A stretch of DNA of 40,395 bases from a virus (IMGVR_UViG_3300026488_000017:1-40395); one strand, 5' to 3'. Positions 28,533 through 36,372 are shown, counted from the first letter of the stretch. Notes: generated by a model not told the origin, from the sequence alone. Numbers and translations are program-made.

Positions 28533-29618
28533 TTAAATAAAGTCTTTATACCAATCTTTTCTGAATTCTTTTATGAACTTGTACATTGTACCCAAGCCAT
28601 CGATTGAAATACCTATGTTACTACTTCCAGTAAACTTCTGCTGTAAGAGCCTAAATTTTTCAGAGTCTATAGCTTGCTGTATTTCTACTAGATTCTCTGG
28701 TTCATCTACTATACCAGCAGCAAACTGTGCTAAACCATATTTACCAGTTTCATCAATAATAGAAGTTTTGCTACCTTTTTTAATAATAAGTTTTGGTACA
28801 CCAAAATGACCATTCTGGTTAGTATTTGAATACATCAAATTTATACCGTTTTTATTTGTTATAGTGTATATAATAGGGTATTTGAACTCAACTGTTTCAT
28901 CTTTTACTATGTTCTTTTTATCTGAACCATATGCACTTCTACTGTAAAGTAATTCAACTTTTTCTTCGCCATCTTTTGCTCTGATTGATTCAAAAATATC
29001 AAGCCCATCAGTAGGTATTAAAGGGTTAGTTTTGATATTCATTTCAAAATCTTTATTGGTTCTAGTATTGATTACTACTTCTCCATTACTAGGTTCTTTT
29101 ACTAAAGTTATAACATCATAATCAGTTGTAGCCCCAAAAGTTTCTTCGCCCCTGAAAATATCGTTTAGTTCCATTTTTACTATTTTATTTGTTGTGTATA
29201 TCTCTTTAATCTTTTTGAGGTTCGTACCAGAAGTATCTAGTGCAAATCTCCAACCACCTGGGTGTACAGAAGTCATTGTGCCTCCATCCTTAAGTAGTTC
29301 ATAACTCTTAATAACAATTTTAGCCCAAATAATTTGGGTCTTTTTATCGCCTACAGGTACTTCATAAGGAGGGTTTTGTGCTATATGGTCAAATTTCATT
29401 CCAAAATCCTTTTTTAAATATTCTTCAGCTGTGATAATGTTTAGTTCAATAGTATCTATCTCGTGTATTCTGAATTGGCATCCAGCTATAGCTTTAATAC
29501 AAAATTGTTCGTTCTTATCTTTAACTATTAGTGTTATTATATCATTTTTATGCTTAATAATTTCGGGGAAGGCTTCTGTAACAAAAGACTCTCCCCTATA
29601 TGCTAGTAATACATTCAT
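28533..29618 (-). CDS. Adenine-methyltransferase-like protein with NPPY motif, no motif I
   Basis: A 361-aa protein. HIAQNPPYEVPVG (residues about 78-90) is the catalytic motif IV of N6-adenine methyltransferases, followed by AKIVIKSYELLKDGGTMTSV (motifs V-VI) and a target-recognition-like C-terminal half. The N-terminal 75 residues do not contain the F-x-G-x-G SAM motif, which occurs on the 129-aa protein two genes downstream. The pair may form a split enzyme with its halves in inverted gene order. Own promoter, AAGGAAGG ribosome site. Confidence 0.8.
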   Translation of the reverse strand: MNVLLAYRGESFVTEAFPEIIKHKNDIITLIVKDKNEQFCIKAIAGCQFRIHEIDTIELNIITAEEYLKKDFGMKFDHIAQNPPYEVPVGDKKTQIIWAKIVIKSYELLKDGGTMTSVHPGGWRFALDTSGTNLKKIKEIYTTNKIVKMELNDIFRGEETFGATTDYDVITLVKEPSNGEVVINTRTNKDFEMNIKTNPLIPTDGLDIFESIRAKDGEEKVELLYSRSAYGSDKKNIVKDETVEFKYPIIYTITNKNGINLMYSNTNQNGHFGVPKLIIKKGSKTSIIDETGKYGLAQFAAGIVDEPENLVEIQQAIDSEKFRLLQQKFTGSSNIGISIDGLGTMYKFIKEFRKDWYKDFI

Positions 29619-29643
29619 TTTATTTCCTTCCTTTATATGTAAT

Positions 29644-29665
29644 ATTATAACATAAATCTGATTAA
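29644..29665 (-). promoter_or_regulatory. Middle-type promoter variant, repeated cassette 2
   Basis: TTAATC box in the 16-nt register with TATAAT; the -10 region TATGTTATAATATTACATAT is identical to cassettes 1 and 3. Confidence 0.6.
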
Positions 29666-32043
29666 ATATAACTTAAATATAAAGAAACATTTTCTGAAAT
29701 ACTCTCATCATTAAGTGTTACATTTCTAAATATTGATTCCACTGATTCCTTAAATAGCTCATTTGATAGGTTATTTACAAAATCTTCTTTATTTAGTACT
29801 ACAATGTCGCTCCAATCAGCACCGATTAAATCTTGTAAATTACTATGTCCTGCAATATAACTCAAATAAGGCAATGTTCTTACAATATCTATGTATGTTT
29901 CAAGTAACTTTTCATCTGCACTTGTTTTGTTGTTGAAATCTATAACAACTGAATCTCCAGTAGGTTTATCTTTTTTAGTTTTAGATACACTTAATGTTAC
30001 TGAGCTCTTTTGTGCTTTTGATTTTGATGTTTTAAGGTCTTCATCTATTGAAAGTAATTCTTCCCATAATCTAGCTACGATGTATTTTGTTGAATCAGTA
30101 TATTTCATCATTTTATCGATTTCAACTATAACTGTATCATCATTTGTACCTAAAGTAGTAACCGTCATACCATCGTTATTTTCTTTATATACTACATCAC
30201 AAAATGTACTTCTTTCTAAGAATATTTTTGTTTTTGTTTTACCATCTTCATTTGCTCTAATAGAACCATTTTCAACCAAAAACAACTCTGCAGCAAGATT
30301 ACAACTACCAAACGATACTCTCATTATATCGGCATCTTGAATTGGTTGAAATATTCTTATAGAGTAATCATAAGTTAAACATCTTGAAATCTTTTGATAA
30401 AATGTACCATTAACTTCATTGTCATCGAATACTACAACTCTCCTAATTTCGGGTATACTATATGAACGAGAACCCATTAACATACTAAATATTACAAGTC
30501 TTTTGTTTATACCTAATTTTCTCATTGTAGATATTTTCTCTTTAGTTTTAGCTTGAGCACTTCTATTAGTCATATCTTTCTCATTACCAGTTAATATCAT
30601 AGTTTCAAATTCAGGATACATTTCATTGAATTGTGATACAAACTCTCCTAATGCTTTAACAGTTCTACTTGGAGTAAATACCATTACTGCTTTAGTCTTT
30701 TTAAGATTAAGTTTTCGTTCTTGTTTGTCACTAACATACTGATAAACATAGTTTGCTAATGTGTCCCAAGTATCAGGCTGATTAAATGCTTGATTAACAT
30801 TCATAATTTCTAACGATGCTTGTTGATTTTTAGTCAAATTACTTAAATCAACACCTCTCTCTTGCATTGACTCTTTAATGTCTTCAATTATACCAACCAT
30901 ATCGAATTGTACATTATAGAAGTTTCTTCTTACTAATGTATCAACACCATAACCACTCAAATCTGTATAGTTAGTGTGTTCAAAATGTACATCTTCTTCA
31001 GCTATACCTTTAAATATTTTAGATGCTTTGTAAATACCAGTTCCTGACATAGCAATTTGTTTGATAACATTAAAGTTGCTCTTAATTGCTTCAAGGAATA
31101 ATACAGCTTTATCTGTATGTGAAGCTATGTCTGCTTCATCTGTAACCATTACCACCAAATCAGTTGGTGATATTTTTGTTTTCAGAACCTCAATTCGTTT
31201 ATCTATAAGTACTTCTATTGGTACATTCTTTTCTTTACCTGAACCGACAAATAATGAACCTTCTTCACATAAATCAAAACCACCGTGAATATCAAAACCA
31301 AACTCATTATAATCTGATACGAATGAAGCATTACTAGCAAGATTTTTTGATGCCGGTAAAAGAACAACTCTTTCATTTGTTTTGCTTGCTATTCTTTTAA
31401 CTATTTCATTTGTATTCAAAGTCTTTCCGAATCTAGGAGATAATGATAATAAGTTGTAAAATTTATCTGCTTTCATTAACATATTAACACTAAGGTCTTG
31501 CCAAGGTGTTAATTCATAATCTTTATATCCATCTTTACCCGTAAGTTTTTTTACAGCAGTTTCTTTTGCTTTGTAAATTCTTTGGTCTAATGCACTCATA
31601 AATTCTTTATCTGTTAGGAATTTATCAAATACAAATTGTTCGACTAGATTTTCTGTATGTACTGCAGAAGATGATTGTAAATTGATGAATTCAGCTCTTA
31701 ATTCACTAAAGTTATCAATCAAATCATCAATTTTTACTAATGACCATTCGTGTCTTTTTGATTTATTTTCTATTCTTTCAAAATGCAAGAAATTATCTGT
31801 TTTATGTAGTTCGCTACGAATATCATCATCTAGTTTAACATTTGTATTATCTTCTACCACCAAAGTACTTAATAGTATAATATCAGCCGTACTTGATGAA
31901 TTATCTTGTTGTTGTAGTCTATCTTCAATCTCTTGTGCTAATGTTAGTCCTTGTTTAACGAGTAACCAACCATCAGTCGTAGCAAGTGACCGAATAAATT
32001 CAGTAAGTGAAGTAAATGAGTATTGTTTGTTGATTGAGTTCAT
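29662..32043 (-). CDS. SF2 helicase / restriction-type translocase
   Basis: A 793-aa protein. Q-like segment LTPWQDLSVNML, Walker A variant SPRFGKT (202-208), DEAD (302-305), MSGTGIYK (motif III), MVFTPSRTVK (motif IV), VIFSMLMGSRSYSIPEI (motif V) and YQKISRCLTYD (motif VI). The general layout fits helicase subunits of restriction enzymes or phage helicases that load on specific DNA. No nuclease motif is visible in it. It neighbours methyltransferase-like genes with matching promoters, so a modification or restriction role is likely but inferred. Confidence 0.85.
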   Translation of the reverse strand: MNSINKQYSFTSLTEFIRSLATTDGWLLVKQGLTLAQEIEDRLQQQDNSSSTADIILLSTLVVEDNTNVKLDDDIRSELHKTDNFLHFERIENKSKRHEWSLVKIDDLIDNFSELRAEFINLQSSSAVHTENLVEQFVFDKFLTDKEFMSALDQRIYKAKETAVKKLTGKDGYKDYELTPWQDLSVNMLMKADKFYNLLSLSPRFGKTLNTNEIVKRIASKTNERVVLLPASKNLASNASFVSDYNEFGFDIHGGFDLCEEGSLFVGSGKEKNVPIEVLIDKRIEVLKTKISPTDLVVMVTDEADIASHTDKAVLFLEAIKSNFNVIKQIAMSGTGIYKASKIFKGIAEEDVHFEHTNYTDLSGYGVDTLVRRNFYNVQFDMVGIIEDIKESMQERGVDLSNLTKNQQASLEIMNVNQAFNQPDTWDTLANYVYQYVSDKQERKLNLKKTKAVMVFTPSRTVKALGEFVSQFNEMYPEFETMILTGNEKDMTNRSAQAKTKEKISTMRKLGINKRLVIFSMLMGSRSYSIPEIRRVVVFDDNEVNGTFYQKISRCLTYDYSIRIFQPIQDADIMRVSFGSCNLAAELFLVENGSIRANEDGKTKTKIFLERSTFCDVVYKENNDGMTVTTLGTNDDTVIVEIDKMMKYTDSTKYIVARLWEELLSIDEDLKTSKSKAQKSSVTLSVSKTKKDKPTGDSVVIDFNNKTSADEKLLETYIDIVRTLPYLSYIAGHSNLQDLIGADWSDIVVLNKEDFVNNLSNELFKESVESIFRNVTLNDESISENVSLYLSYI

Positions 32044-32074
32044 AATATTTTCCTTCTTTCTCTTTATATGTAAT

Positions 32075-32096
32075 ATTATAACATAAGTAACCTTAC
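32075..32096 (-). promoter_or_regulatory. Middle-type promoter variant, repeated cassette 3
   Basis: GTAAGG box in the 16-nt register, with the same TATGTTATAATATTACATAT core as the two other cassettes; TTTAAGGTGGCT upstream is shared with cassette 1. Confidence 0.55.
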
Positions 32097-32110
32097 AGCC
32101 ACCTTAAATG

Positions 32111-32698
32111 CTAATATTTCTTGATAGGTAACCGCCACCCATATCTTATTGCTACTATTCTGATTAATATACCCGTACTGATAATCATTATTGAATACAT
32201 TGGTACGAGATATGTTAAAATTCCTATGATGATTGCTACTGTACCATAGAAACCCTCTGATAATAAAAACGGACTCTTACTCATTACTACATCACGAATA
32301 AGTCCACCACCAGTTGCTGTGAGTAACCCTAAGAATACAATACCCATAAAATTGAAATCGTATTCTATACCTATCAAGGCTCCACTATAAGCGAAGACGG
32401 CTAGACCAATAGTATCACTAAGGACGAACACTTTACTATCTTCAAGTTTCTGTACAGAATTTATTTTTAGGAAAAGGCTGATTACTATAATAGAGAGAGA
32501 AATAAATAATGGATAACTTTCAGTAAATATAAACGGCGTTCTATCTACTAATAAATCTCTAACAACACCTCCACCAAAAGCAGATATGAATGAGATAATA
32601 ACAATACCCAATAGGTCCATTTTATTTCTTACTGCAATAATAAATCCAGATATAGTGAAAGCGATAGTACCGATGAGGTCAAGGATAAGTAATTCTAT
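32111..32698 (-). CDS. TRIC / UPF0126-like membrane protein, probable ATA start
   Basis: About 195 aa. Two internally repeated halves, each with a GGG-h-h-RD motif (GGGVVRDLLV and GGGLIRDVVM), and six to seven hydrophobic helices; this is the TRIC cation-channel / YicG-YadS pattern. The late promoter on this strand (32722-32729) places the transcript start near 32715, so longer frames cannot be translated from it. The only well-placed codon is ATA at 32698, 5 nt after AAAGGA, and it aligns with the usual family N terminus (ELLILDLIGT). Confidence 0.8.
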   Translation of the reverse strand: MELLILDLIGTIAFTISGFIIAVRNKMDLLGIVIISFISAFGGGVVRDLLVDRTPFIFTESYPLFISLSIIVISLFLKINSVQKLEDSKVFVLSDTIGLAVFAYSGALIGIEYDFNFMGIVFLGLLTATGGGLIRDVVMSKSPFLLSEGFYGTVAIIIGILTYLVPMYSIMIISTGILIRIVAIRYGWRLPIKKY

Positions 32699-32715
32699 GG
32701 GAGTCCTTTGAGGTT

Positions 32716-32723
32716 TATAAATA
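32716..32723 (+). promoter_or_regulatory. T4-type late promoter TATAAATA (plus strand)
   Basis: Exact octamer on the plus strand, 29 nt upstream of the plus-strand ankyrin gene. It overlaps the minus-strand late promoter in one palindrome (TTTATAAATATTTATAAA). Confidence 0.72.
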
Positions 32724-32729
32724 TTTATA
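32722..32729 (-). promoter_or_regulatory. T4-type late promoter TATAAATA (minus strand, overlapping)
   Basis: Exact octamer on the minus strand, 23 nt upstream of the proposed start of the TRIC-like gene. The two divergent promoters share two bases and probably exclude one another. Confidence 0.7.
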
Positions 32730-32752
32730 AAATGAGAGTGAAGGAGAAAAAT

Positions 32753-33298
32753 ATGAAAAAAGATGTGATGGGTTTCCAAGACTTTGCTAGACTATTAGAT
32801 AGAGGTGATATGAATGATATTAGTAGAGCAATCGATGGAATCGACCTGAATCAGAAAGCACCAGCGTTTCACCTACCATTATTTCATATAGCTGTAGGTG
32901 GCGGGAATATGAATCTTATAAAATTAATGTTATCCAAGGGTGCTGATATTAATATAAAGGGTAGTGATGGTGCAGATGCAATGTTCGTTGCTGGTCGTAG
33001 AGGTGATGTCGATGTAATTAAATTTCTCGTAAAGAAAGGTGTGAGTGTAGATACTATTTCGGATGAAACGACTGCATTAGCACAAGCAGTCGTTAGTGGT
33101 TCATTTAATGCAGCGAAAGCTATGTTAGCTGGGGAACCTGATATTAGTGTAAAAACTTATGAGGGCAAAATAGTTGATTTAATGGATAAAAGTGGAAAAT
33201 TTAAGAAAATTGTTAAAGATTATAGAGAAGATGAAGAGGAAATTGAATTCCTCTCTAAAACGAAAAAACTAGGTAAGTACGCAGATTTACTGCGTTAA
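32753..33298 (+). CDS. Ankyrin-repeat protein with C-terminal LGKYADLLR tag, plus strand
   Basis: A 181-aa protein, the only clear plus-strand gene. It starts MKKDVMGFQDFARLL, with GAAGGAG 6 nt before the ATG. Repeats are FHLPLFHIAVGGGNMNLIKL, LSKGADINIKGSDGADAMFV and AGRRGDVDVIKFLVKKGVSV. It ends TKKLGKYADLLR. It stands alone on the opposite strand 18 kb from the other tagged genes, yet keeps the tag, which supports selection on the peptide. Confidence 0.92.
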   Translation: MKKDVMGFQDFARLLDRGDMNDISRAIDGIDLNQKAPAFHLPLFHIAVGGGNMNLIKLMLSKGADINIKGSDGADAMFVAGRRGDVDVIKFLVKKGVSVDTISDETTALAQAVVSGSFNAAKAMLAGEPDISVKTYEGKIVDLMDKSGKFKKIVKDYREDEEEIEFLSKTKKLGKYADLLR

Positions 33299-33299
33299 C

Positions 33300-33938
33300 C
33301 TAGTTCGTTCTATAAGCGTAAAAACTACCTAAATCTATTTCTTCACCGTCATAACTAGAAAGTGTATTAGCTACACCATCAGAATCAATAATCATTTCAG
33401 CTAATTCTTCTTCATCAACTAAATTATTCTTCTTAACTGTCGTTGAAAGTTCATCTTCACCAAAGTTATTTTTGAACCATTCAACTGAATCATTTTCCAT
33501 CATATAATCAGCTAATTCATCAATTTTTCCTTCAGCTTCTGAAGCTAAATCATCCATTGTATCCGACTCATCTTCATCAAATGCATCCATTAGCCCCGCA
33601 TCAACTAATTCTTCGTGTAGTCTGTTAGCATATAAGTCATCATCTGAAGACTCTTCAGATTGGATATCTTCAGCGTATGCTTCGTGAGATTCTTTTTGAA
33701 CATCATCAAACCAACCATCTTCTACTGTATCCATTGCCCAAGCAGAAACTAAATCGCTAAGACCGAATACACCAATATCATCAAATAAATCAATAATACT
33801 AGTCATAGCTAATTCGCGACCTTCATCTTCTGTACAAACTATATAGTCACCATCTTCAGTGACCATTTGGCCATATTCTTCTACAATATCGACTTCATCC
33901 AATTCTAAATATTCAGCTAGTGCTTCAATTTTATTCAT
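33300..33938 (-). CDS. Highly acidic late protein (212 aa)
   Basis: MNKIEALAEYLELDEVDIVE starts a protein rich in Asp/Glu (for example EDIQSEESSDDDLYANRLHEELV). No domain recognised. Its start overlaps the stop of a very basic 54-aa gene (TAATG), so an acidic and a basic protein are made together, as a charge-paired complex might be. Its 3-prime end converges on the plus-strand ankyrin gene with a 1-bp gap. Confidence 0.75.
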   Translation of the reverse strand: MNKIEALAEYLELDEVDIVEEYGQMVTEDGDYIVCTEDEGRELAMTSIIDLFDDIGVFGLSDLVSAWAMDTVEDGWFDDVQKESHEAYAEDIQSEESSDDDLYANRLHEELVDAGLMDAFDEDESDTMDDLASEAEGKIDELADYMMENDSVEWFKNNFGEDELSTTVKKNNLVDEEELAEMIIDSDGVANTLSSYDGEEIDLGSFYAYRTN

Positions 33939-34102
33939 TATTTGTTACCTCTTTTTTTAGCGTTCTTTTTAACGATAGCCGCTAATTTTGGTTGTACTTT
34001 TTTGTCAAAAGTTTTACCTTTAATACCTTTAGCTTTACGCTTCTTTTTATTCTTAGCTTTCTTAGAAGCTTTCTTTTCTACTAATTCGTGGAATGTTTGC
34101 AT
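33938..34102 (-). CDS. Very basic small late protein, T4 internal-protein-like (54 aa)
   Basis: MQTFHELVE|KKASKK begins like T4 internal proteins, with an L-V-E protease-type site. The remainder is about 40 percent Lys/Arg (KKAKNKKKRKAKGIKG). It is a probable DNA-packaging-associated internal head protein. Late promoter 25 nt upstream with CGGAG. Confidence 0.72.
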   Translation of the reverse strand: MQTFHELVEKKASKKAKNKKKRKAKGIKGKTFDKKVQPKLAAIVKKNAKKRGNK

Positions 34103-34126
34103 TGTGTTCTCCGTTGTGATTTATTA

Positions 34127-34134
34127 TATTTATA
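34127..34134 (-). promoter_or_regulatory. T4-type late promoter TATAAATA
   Basis: Exact octamer on the minus strand, heading the basic/acidic gene pair. Confidence 0.75.
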
Positions 34135-34360
34135 AATCTAAAGTCTTTCTCATTTTTCCATAGTTCATTTTTATGAAAGCACCTACACCGAACATAGTAC
34201 CAATGACAACCATTCCTGTCCCAAAATAATCCCCACTATTATAAGCAAGATAAATCCATACAATATCGGCTAAGAAATAAGCACCTACACTTTTAAATAT
34301 GTCGCCGTTATAAACAAAATAAGCACCGATTATGAGTAAAATTCCACCAATACTAGCCAT
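34130..34360 (-). CDS. Small membrane protein (76 aa)
   Basis: MASIGGILLIIGAYFVYNG, then SVGAYFLADIVWIYLAY and MVVIGTMFGVGAFI: three hydrophobic helices. The start is chosen by AAGGA upstream of 34360. It overlaps the end of the phosphoribosyltransferase gene by 8 nt, so it is in that operon. It may be a nicotinamide-riboside-transporter-like or other small transport protein; the family is not certain. Confidence 0.7.
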   Translation of the reverse strand: MASIGGILLIIGAYFVYNGDIFKSVGAYFLADIVWIYLAYNSGDYFGTGMVVIGTMFGVGAFIKMNYGKMRKTLDL

Positions 34361-34814
34361 TGTTTTTTCCTTCCCAAGGTTCAAAAACAATCCAATTGCC
34401 AGAATGTTCTAAACAAAATTTCCACTCTTTAGGGTGTTCAGATTTTCCTATCAGAGTATATACGCTGAAAGCATTCTGAGGAAATAAAGGTTGTAAAAAT
34501 TTTAAGGTTTCTTTAATGCTCACACCTTCATCAGCAATATCATCAACGATATAAATCATATCAGAGCTAGAAATACCAGCATTGTGCATAAATTCCATTT
34601 CAGGTTCTTTATTCCCATCGTATCTCTGATAATTCAAGATGCTTAAAGGTAGATTCATCGAATTGCTTAAACGAACACCGAGAGGTAAACCACCTCTGTA
34701 AAGAGTCACTAAATGAACATTTTTCTTTTGTTTCTTAATGTCTTTTTCTATGGTGTTTACACATCCTTCAAAATCATTATGAGTAAAATACTCTTTGTTA
34801 TTTTCTGTGTACAT
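34353..34814 (-). CDS. Purine-type phosphoribosyltransferase
   Basis: A 153-aa protein with YRGGLPLGVRLSN and the PRPP-binding motif MIYIVDDIADEGVSIKET (Asp91-Asp92), the signature of hypoxanthine/xanthine-guanine phosphoribosyltransferases. It would attach ribose phosphate to a base. It is placed directly after QueD with a TAATG overlap, so the substrate could be a modified guanine-like base, but that is inference. Confidence 0.85.
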   Translation of the reverse strand: MYTENNKEYFTHNDFEGCVNTIEKDIKKQKKNVHLVTLYRGGLPLGVRLSNSMNLPLSILNYQRYDGNKEPEMEFMHNAGISSSDMIYIVDDIADEGVSIKETLKFLQPLFPQNAFSVYTLIGKSEHPKEWKFCLEHSGNWIVFEPWEGKNNG

Positions 34815-35416
34815 TATGCTTCTACTCTACAATGAGATTTAGGTGTTTCCCAATATTCTACTGCTTTCACTTTAACACCAGATAAACCTTTCATTTTTTC
34901 TTGTACCACTGAAAGTAACCAACCACTAAGATTTTCTGAAGTAGGTACGAAATCTACAAAAATAGCACCTTCGTATTTTTCAAAGATAGCTGATTTTTGT
35001 TCAGGCGATAAACTATCATCTATATCTAGCTGTTCTCTAAGGAAAGTCAAATCAGGTATAGAATAACCTTCAGCCATCTTATGTGTATGTACTAGTTCTT
35101 TATTTTTGATACAAAACCCAAATTCATTAGCGAATAATGGGTCTTTAATATCCATAATAAATTTATGGTCTAAAGTGTCATCTAAAAAGTTCTTAAACCA
35201 TCCAAGGTGTTTAAAATCGGTTGCCATTCCCGTTTCTTTGATATTTTTGTTGTCATCTGTGGCTTCTAAAAATACTTTCACTAAACCTTCGTGACCGTGC
35301 AAGTGTCTACAAGCCAAACAAGCATCTCCAGATTCTGTGAACTCGGTATTTAAACGCTGATTATGCACCCGGTGACCGTAGCAGAAGCTAAAACTTTTAT
35401 CAATTATATATTTCAT
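34814..35416 (-). CDS. queD: 6-pyruvoyltetrahydropterin synthase / QueD family
   Basis: A 200-aa protein, longer than typical QueD (about 120). The zinc ligands are His15 in FCYGHRVH and His40/His42 in CRHLHGHEGLVKVFL. ATDFKHLGWF, LDHKFI and PTSENLSGWL follow in the family order, with Glu-containing VKAVEYWETPKSHC near the end. QueD converts dihydroneopterin triphosphate to the 6-carboxy pterin on the way to preQ0. FolE, which makes that substrate, lies two genes upstream. Confidence 0.88.
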   Translation of the reverse strand: MKYIIDKSFSFCYGHRVHNQRLNTEFTESGDACLACRHLHGHEGLVKVFLEATDDNKNIKETGMATDFKHLGWFKNFLDDTLDHKFIMDIKDPLFANEFGFCIKNKELVHTHKMAEGYSIPDLTFLREQLDIDDSLSPEQKSAIFEKYEGAIFVDFVPTSENLSGWLLSVVQEKMKGLSGVKVKAVEYWETPKSHCRVEA

Positions 35417-35436
35417 TTATATCCTTTATTTATTAT

Positions 35437-35458
35437 ATTATACTGTATTTCTACTTAA
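35437..35458 (-). promoter_or_regulatory. Middle-type promoter (TTAAGTA box, TATAAT -10)
   Basis: Perfect box and -10 in the 16-nt register on the minus strand, ahead of queD. Confidence 0.75.
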
Positions 35459-35618
35459 TTTCGTGGTACACACAACTGAAAGTAGGTTGAACAAAATTTG
35501 TGCTCTTCTTAGCTTCTTCGTGTTTACAGATAATAAGTTCCTTTCTTGTTTCGCCTGGTCCTACATTTAATGTACTAAATGTTTGACTGTAACGACAATT
35601 TGTGCAGGTATTTGTCAT
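35451..35618 (-). CDS. Small zinc-ribbon-like protein (55 aa)
   Basis: Starts MTNTCTNCRYSQTFSTL 1 nt after the folE stop. Two cysteine pairs, CTNC and CKH...CVYH, suggest one bound zinc. It ends YHEIK, and its stop overlaps the box of the queD promoter. Between folE and queD; function unknown. Confidence 0.7.
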   Translation of the reverse strand: MTNTCTNCRYSQTFSTLNVGPGETRKELIICKHEEAKKSTNFVQPTFSCVYHEIK

Positions 35619-35619
35619 A

Positions 35620-36372
35620 CTAACCCTTTATTTGTTTTCTTAATTCGGGGTCATTAAATGCACCAGCGTAATATTCTGAAGTAAAAGCACCATCTGATGC
35701 TTTAGCACCTCTCATACTCTCACAGCCGTGTACCATATTGAATAATCCAACATAAACTGATTCAGTCTTAGCTACTTCAGCTACTTCATCATATAACATT
35801 TTAGTTAAATCTTCTTGTAAGAAAAATCTTTGTGATACCCAATCGGCTATACGCTGTAGTTTACTGATACCTAAGACTTGTTCATCTGGTACATAAGAAA
35901 TGATAGCATAACTATCTTCTCTAGCAATTGTAGTGAATGGTATGAAATGGTGTGAGCAGTTACTGATAATATCTACTCTTTTTGTAATAGGTATTGATTT
36001 ATTTCCAGTATTAGGGAATGATGCTAAACGAGGCTTAACAGACCATCTACCTGAACCTAATTCTCTATCATCGTGAGTCCCATCACCACACCATACCTTA
36101 GCTATACGGCCAGGTGTACCAATGTTCCCATCAGAAAAAACTTCTGTTACATTGTCATCTGTTAAATCGATTTTCATTGCTTTGAATGCTTGTGTTAAGT
36201 GAAATTGAGTAGCCATTCTCATAATAAAATGGACTGAATCTGTTATATTTTGTGTATCGTGAATGTTTCCGTTAGGTGCAAAGTCTTCGATTTCGTTGTA
36301 TTTGTCAAAATCAGAAGAAAAGTCACCATCGGGATAACGGTTGTCGTATCGTTCTTGAATGAATTTTTTCAT
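35620..36372 (-). CDS. folE: GTP cyclohydrolase I (FolE)
   Basis: A 250-aa protein. NCSHHFIPF (Cys139, His141, His142) and MVHGCESMRGA (His215, Cys217) hold the zinc and active-site residues; YVPDEQVLGISKLQRI and LQEDLTKMLYDEV are the middle family blocks. The usual Glu of CEHH is Ser here. It makes dihydroneopterin triphosphate, the first step to folate or 7-deazaguanine. In phages with QueD the latter is more likely. Confidence 0.9.
   Translation of the reverse strand: MKKFIQERYDNRYPDGDFSSDFDKYNEIEDFAPNGNIHDTQNITDSVHFIMRMATQFHLTQAFKAMKIDLTDDNVTEVFSDGNIGTPGRIAKVWCGDGTHDDRELGSGRWSVKPRLASFPNTGNKSIPITKRVDIISNCSHHFIPFTTIAREDSYAIISYVPDEQVLGISKLQRIADWVSQRFFLQEDLTKMLYDEVAEVAKTESVYVGLFNMVHGCESMRGAKASDGAFTSEYYAGAFNDPELRKQIKG

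Noticed and set aside
27804-29618. Idea that the two methyltransferase pieces are one frameshifted gene
   Set aside because: The motif-I piece lies downstream of the NPPY piece with another gene between, so a simple frameshift cannot explain it; each has its own start and stop.
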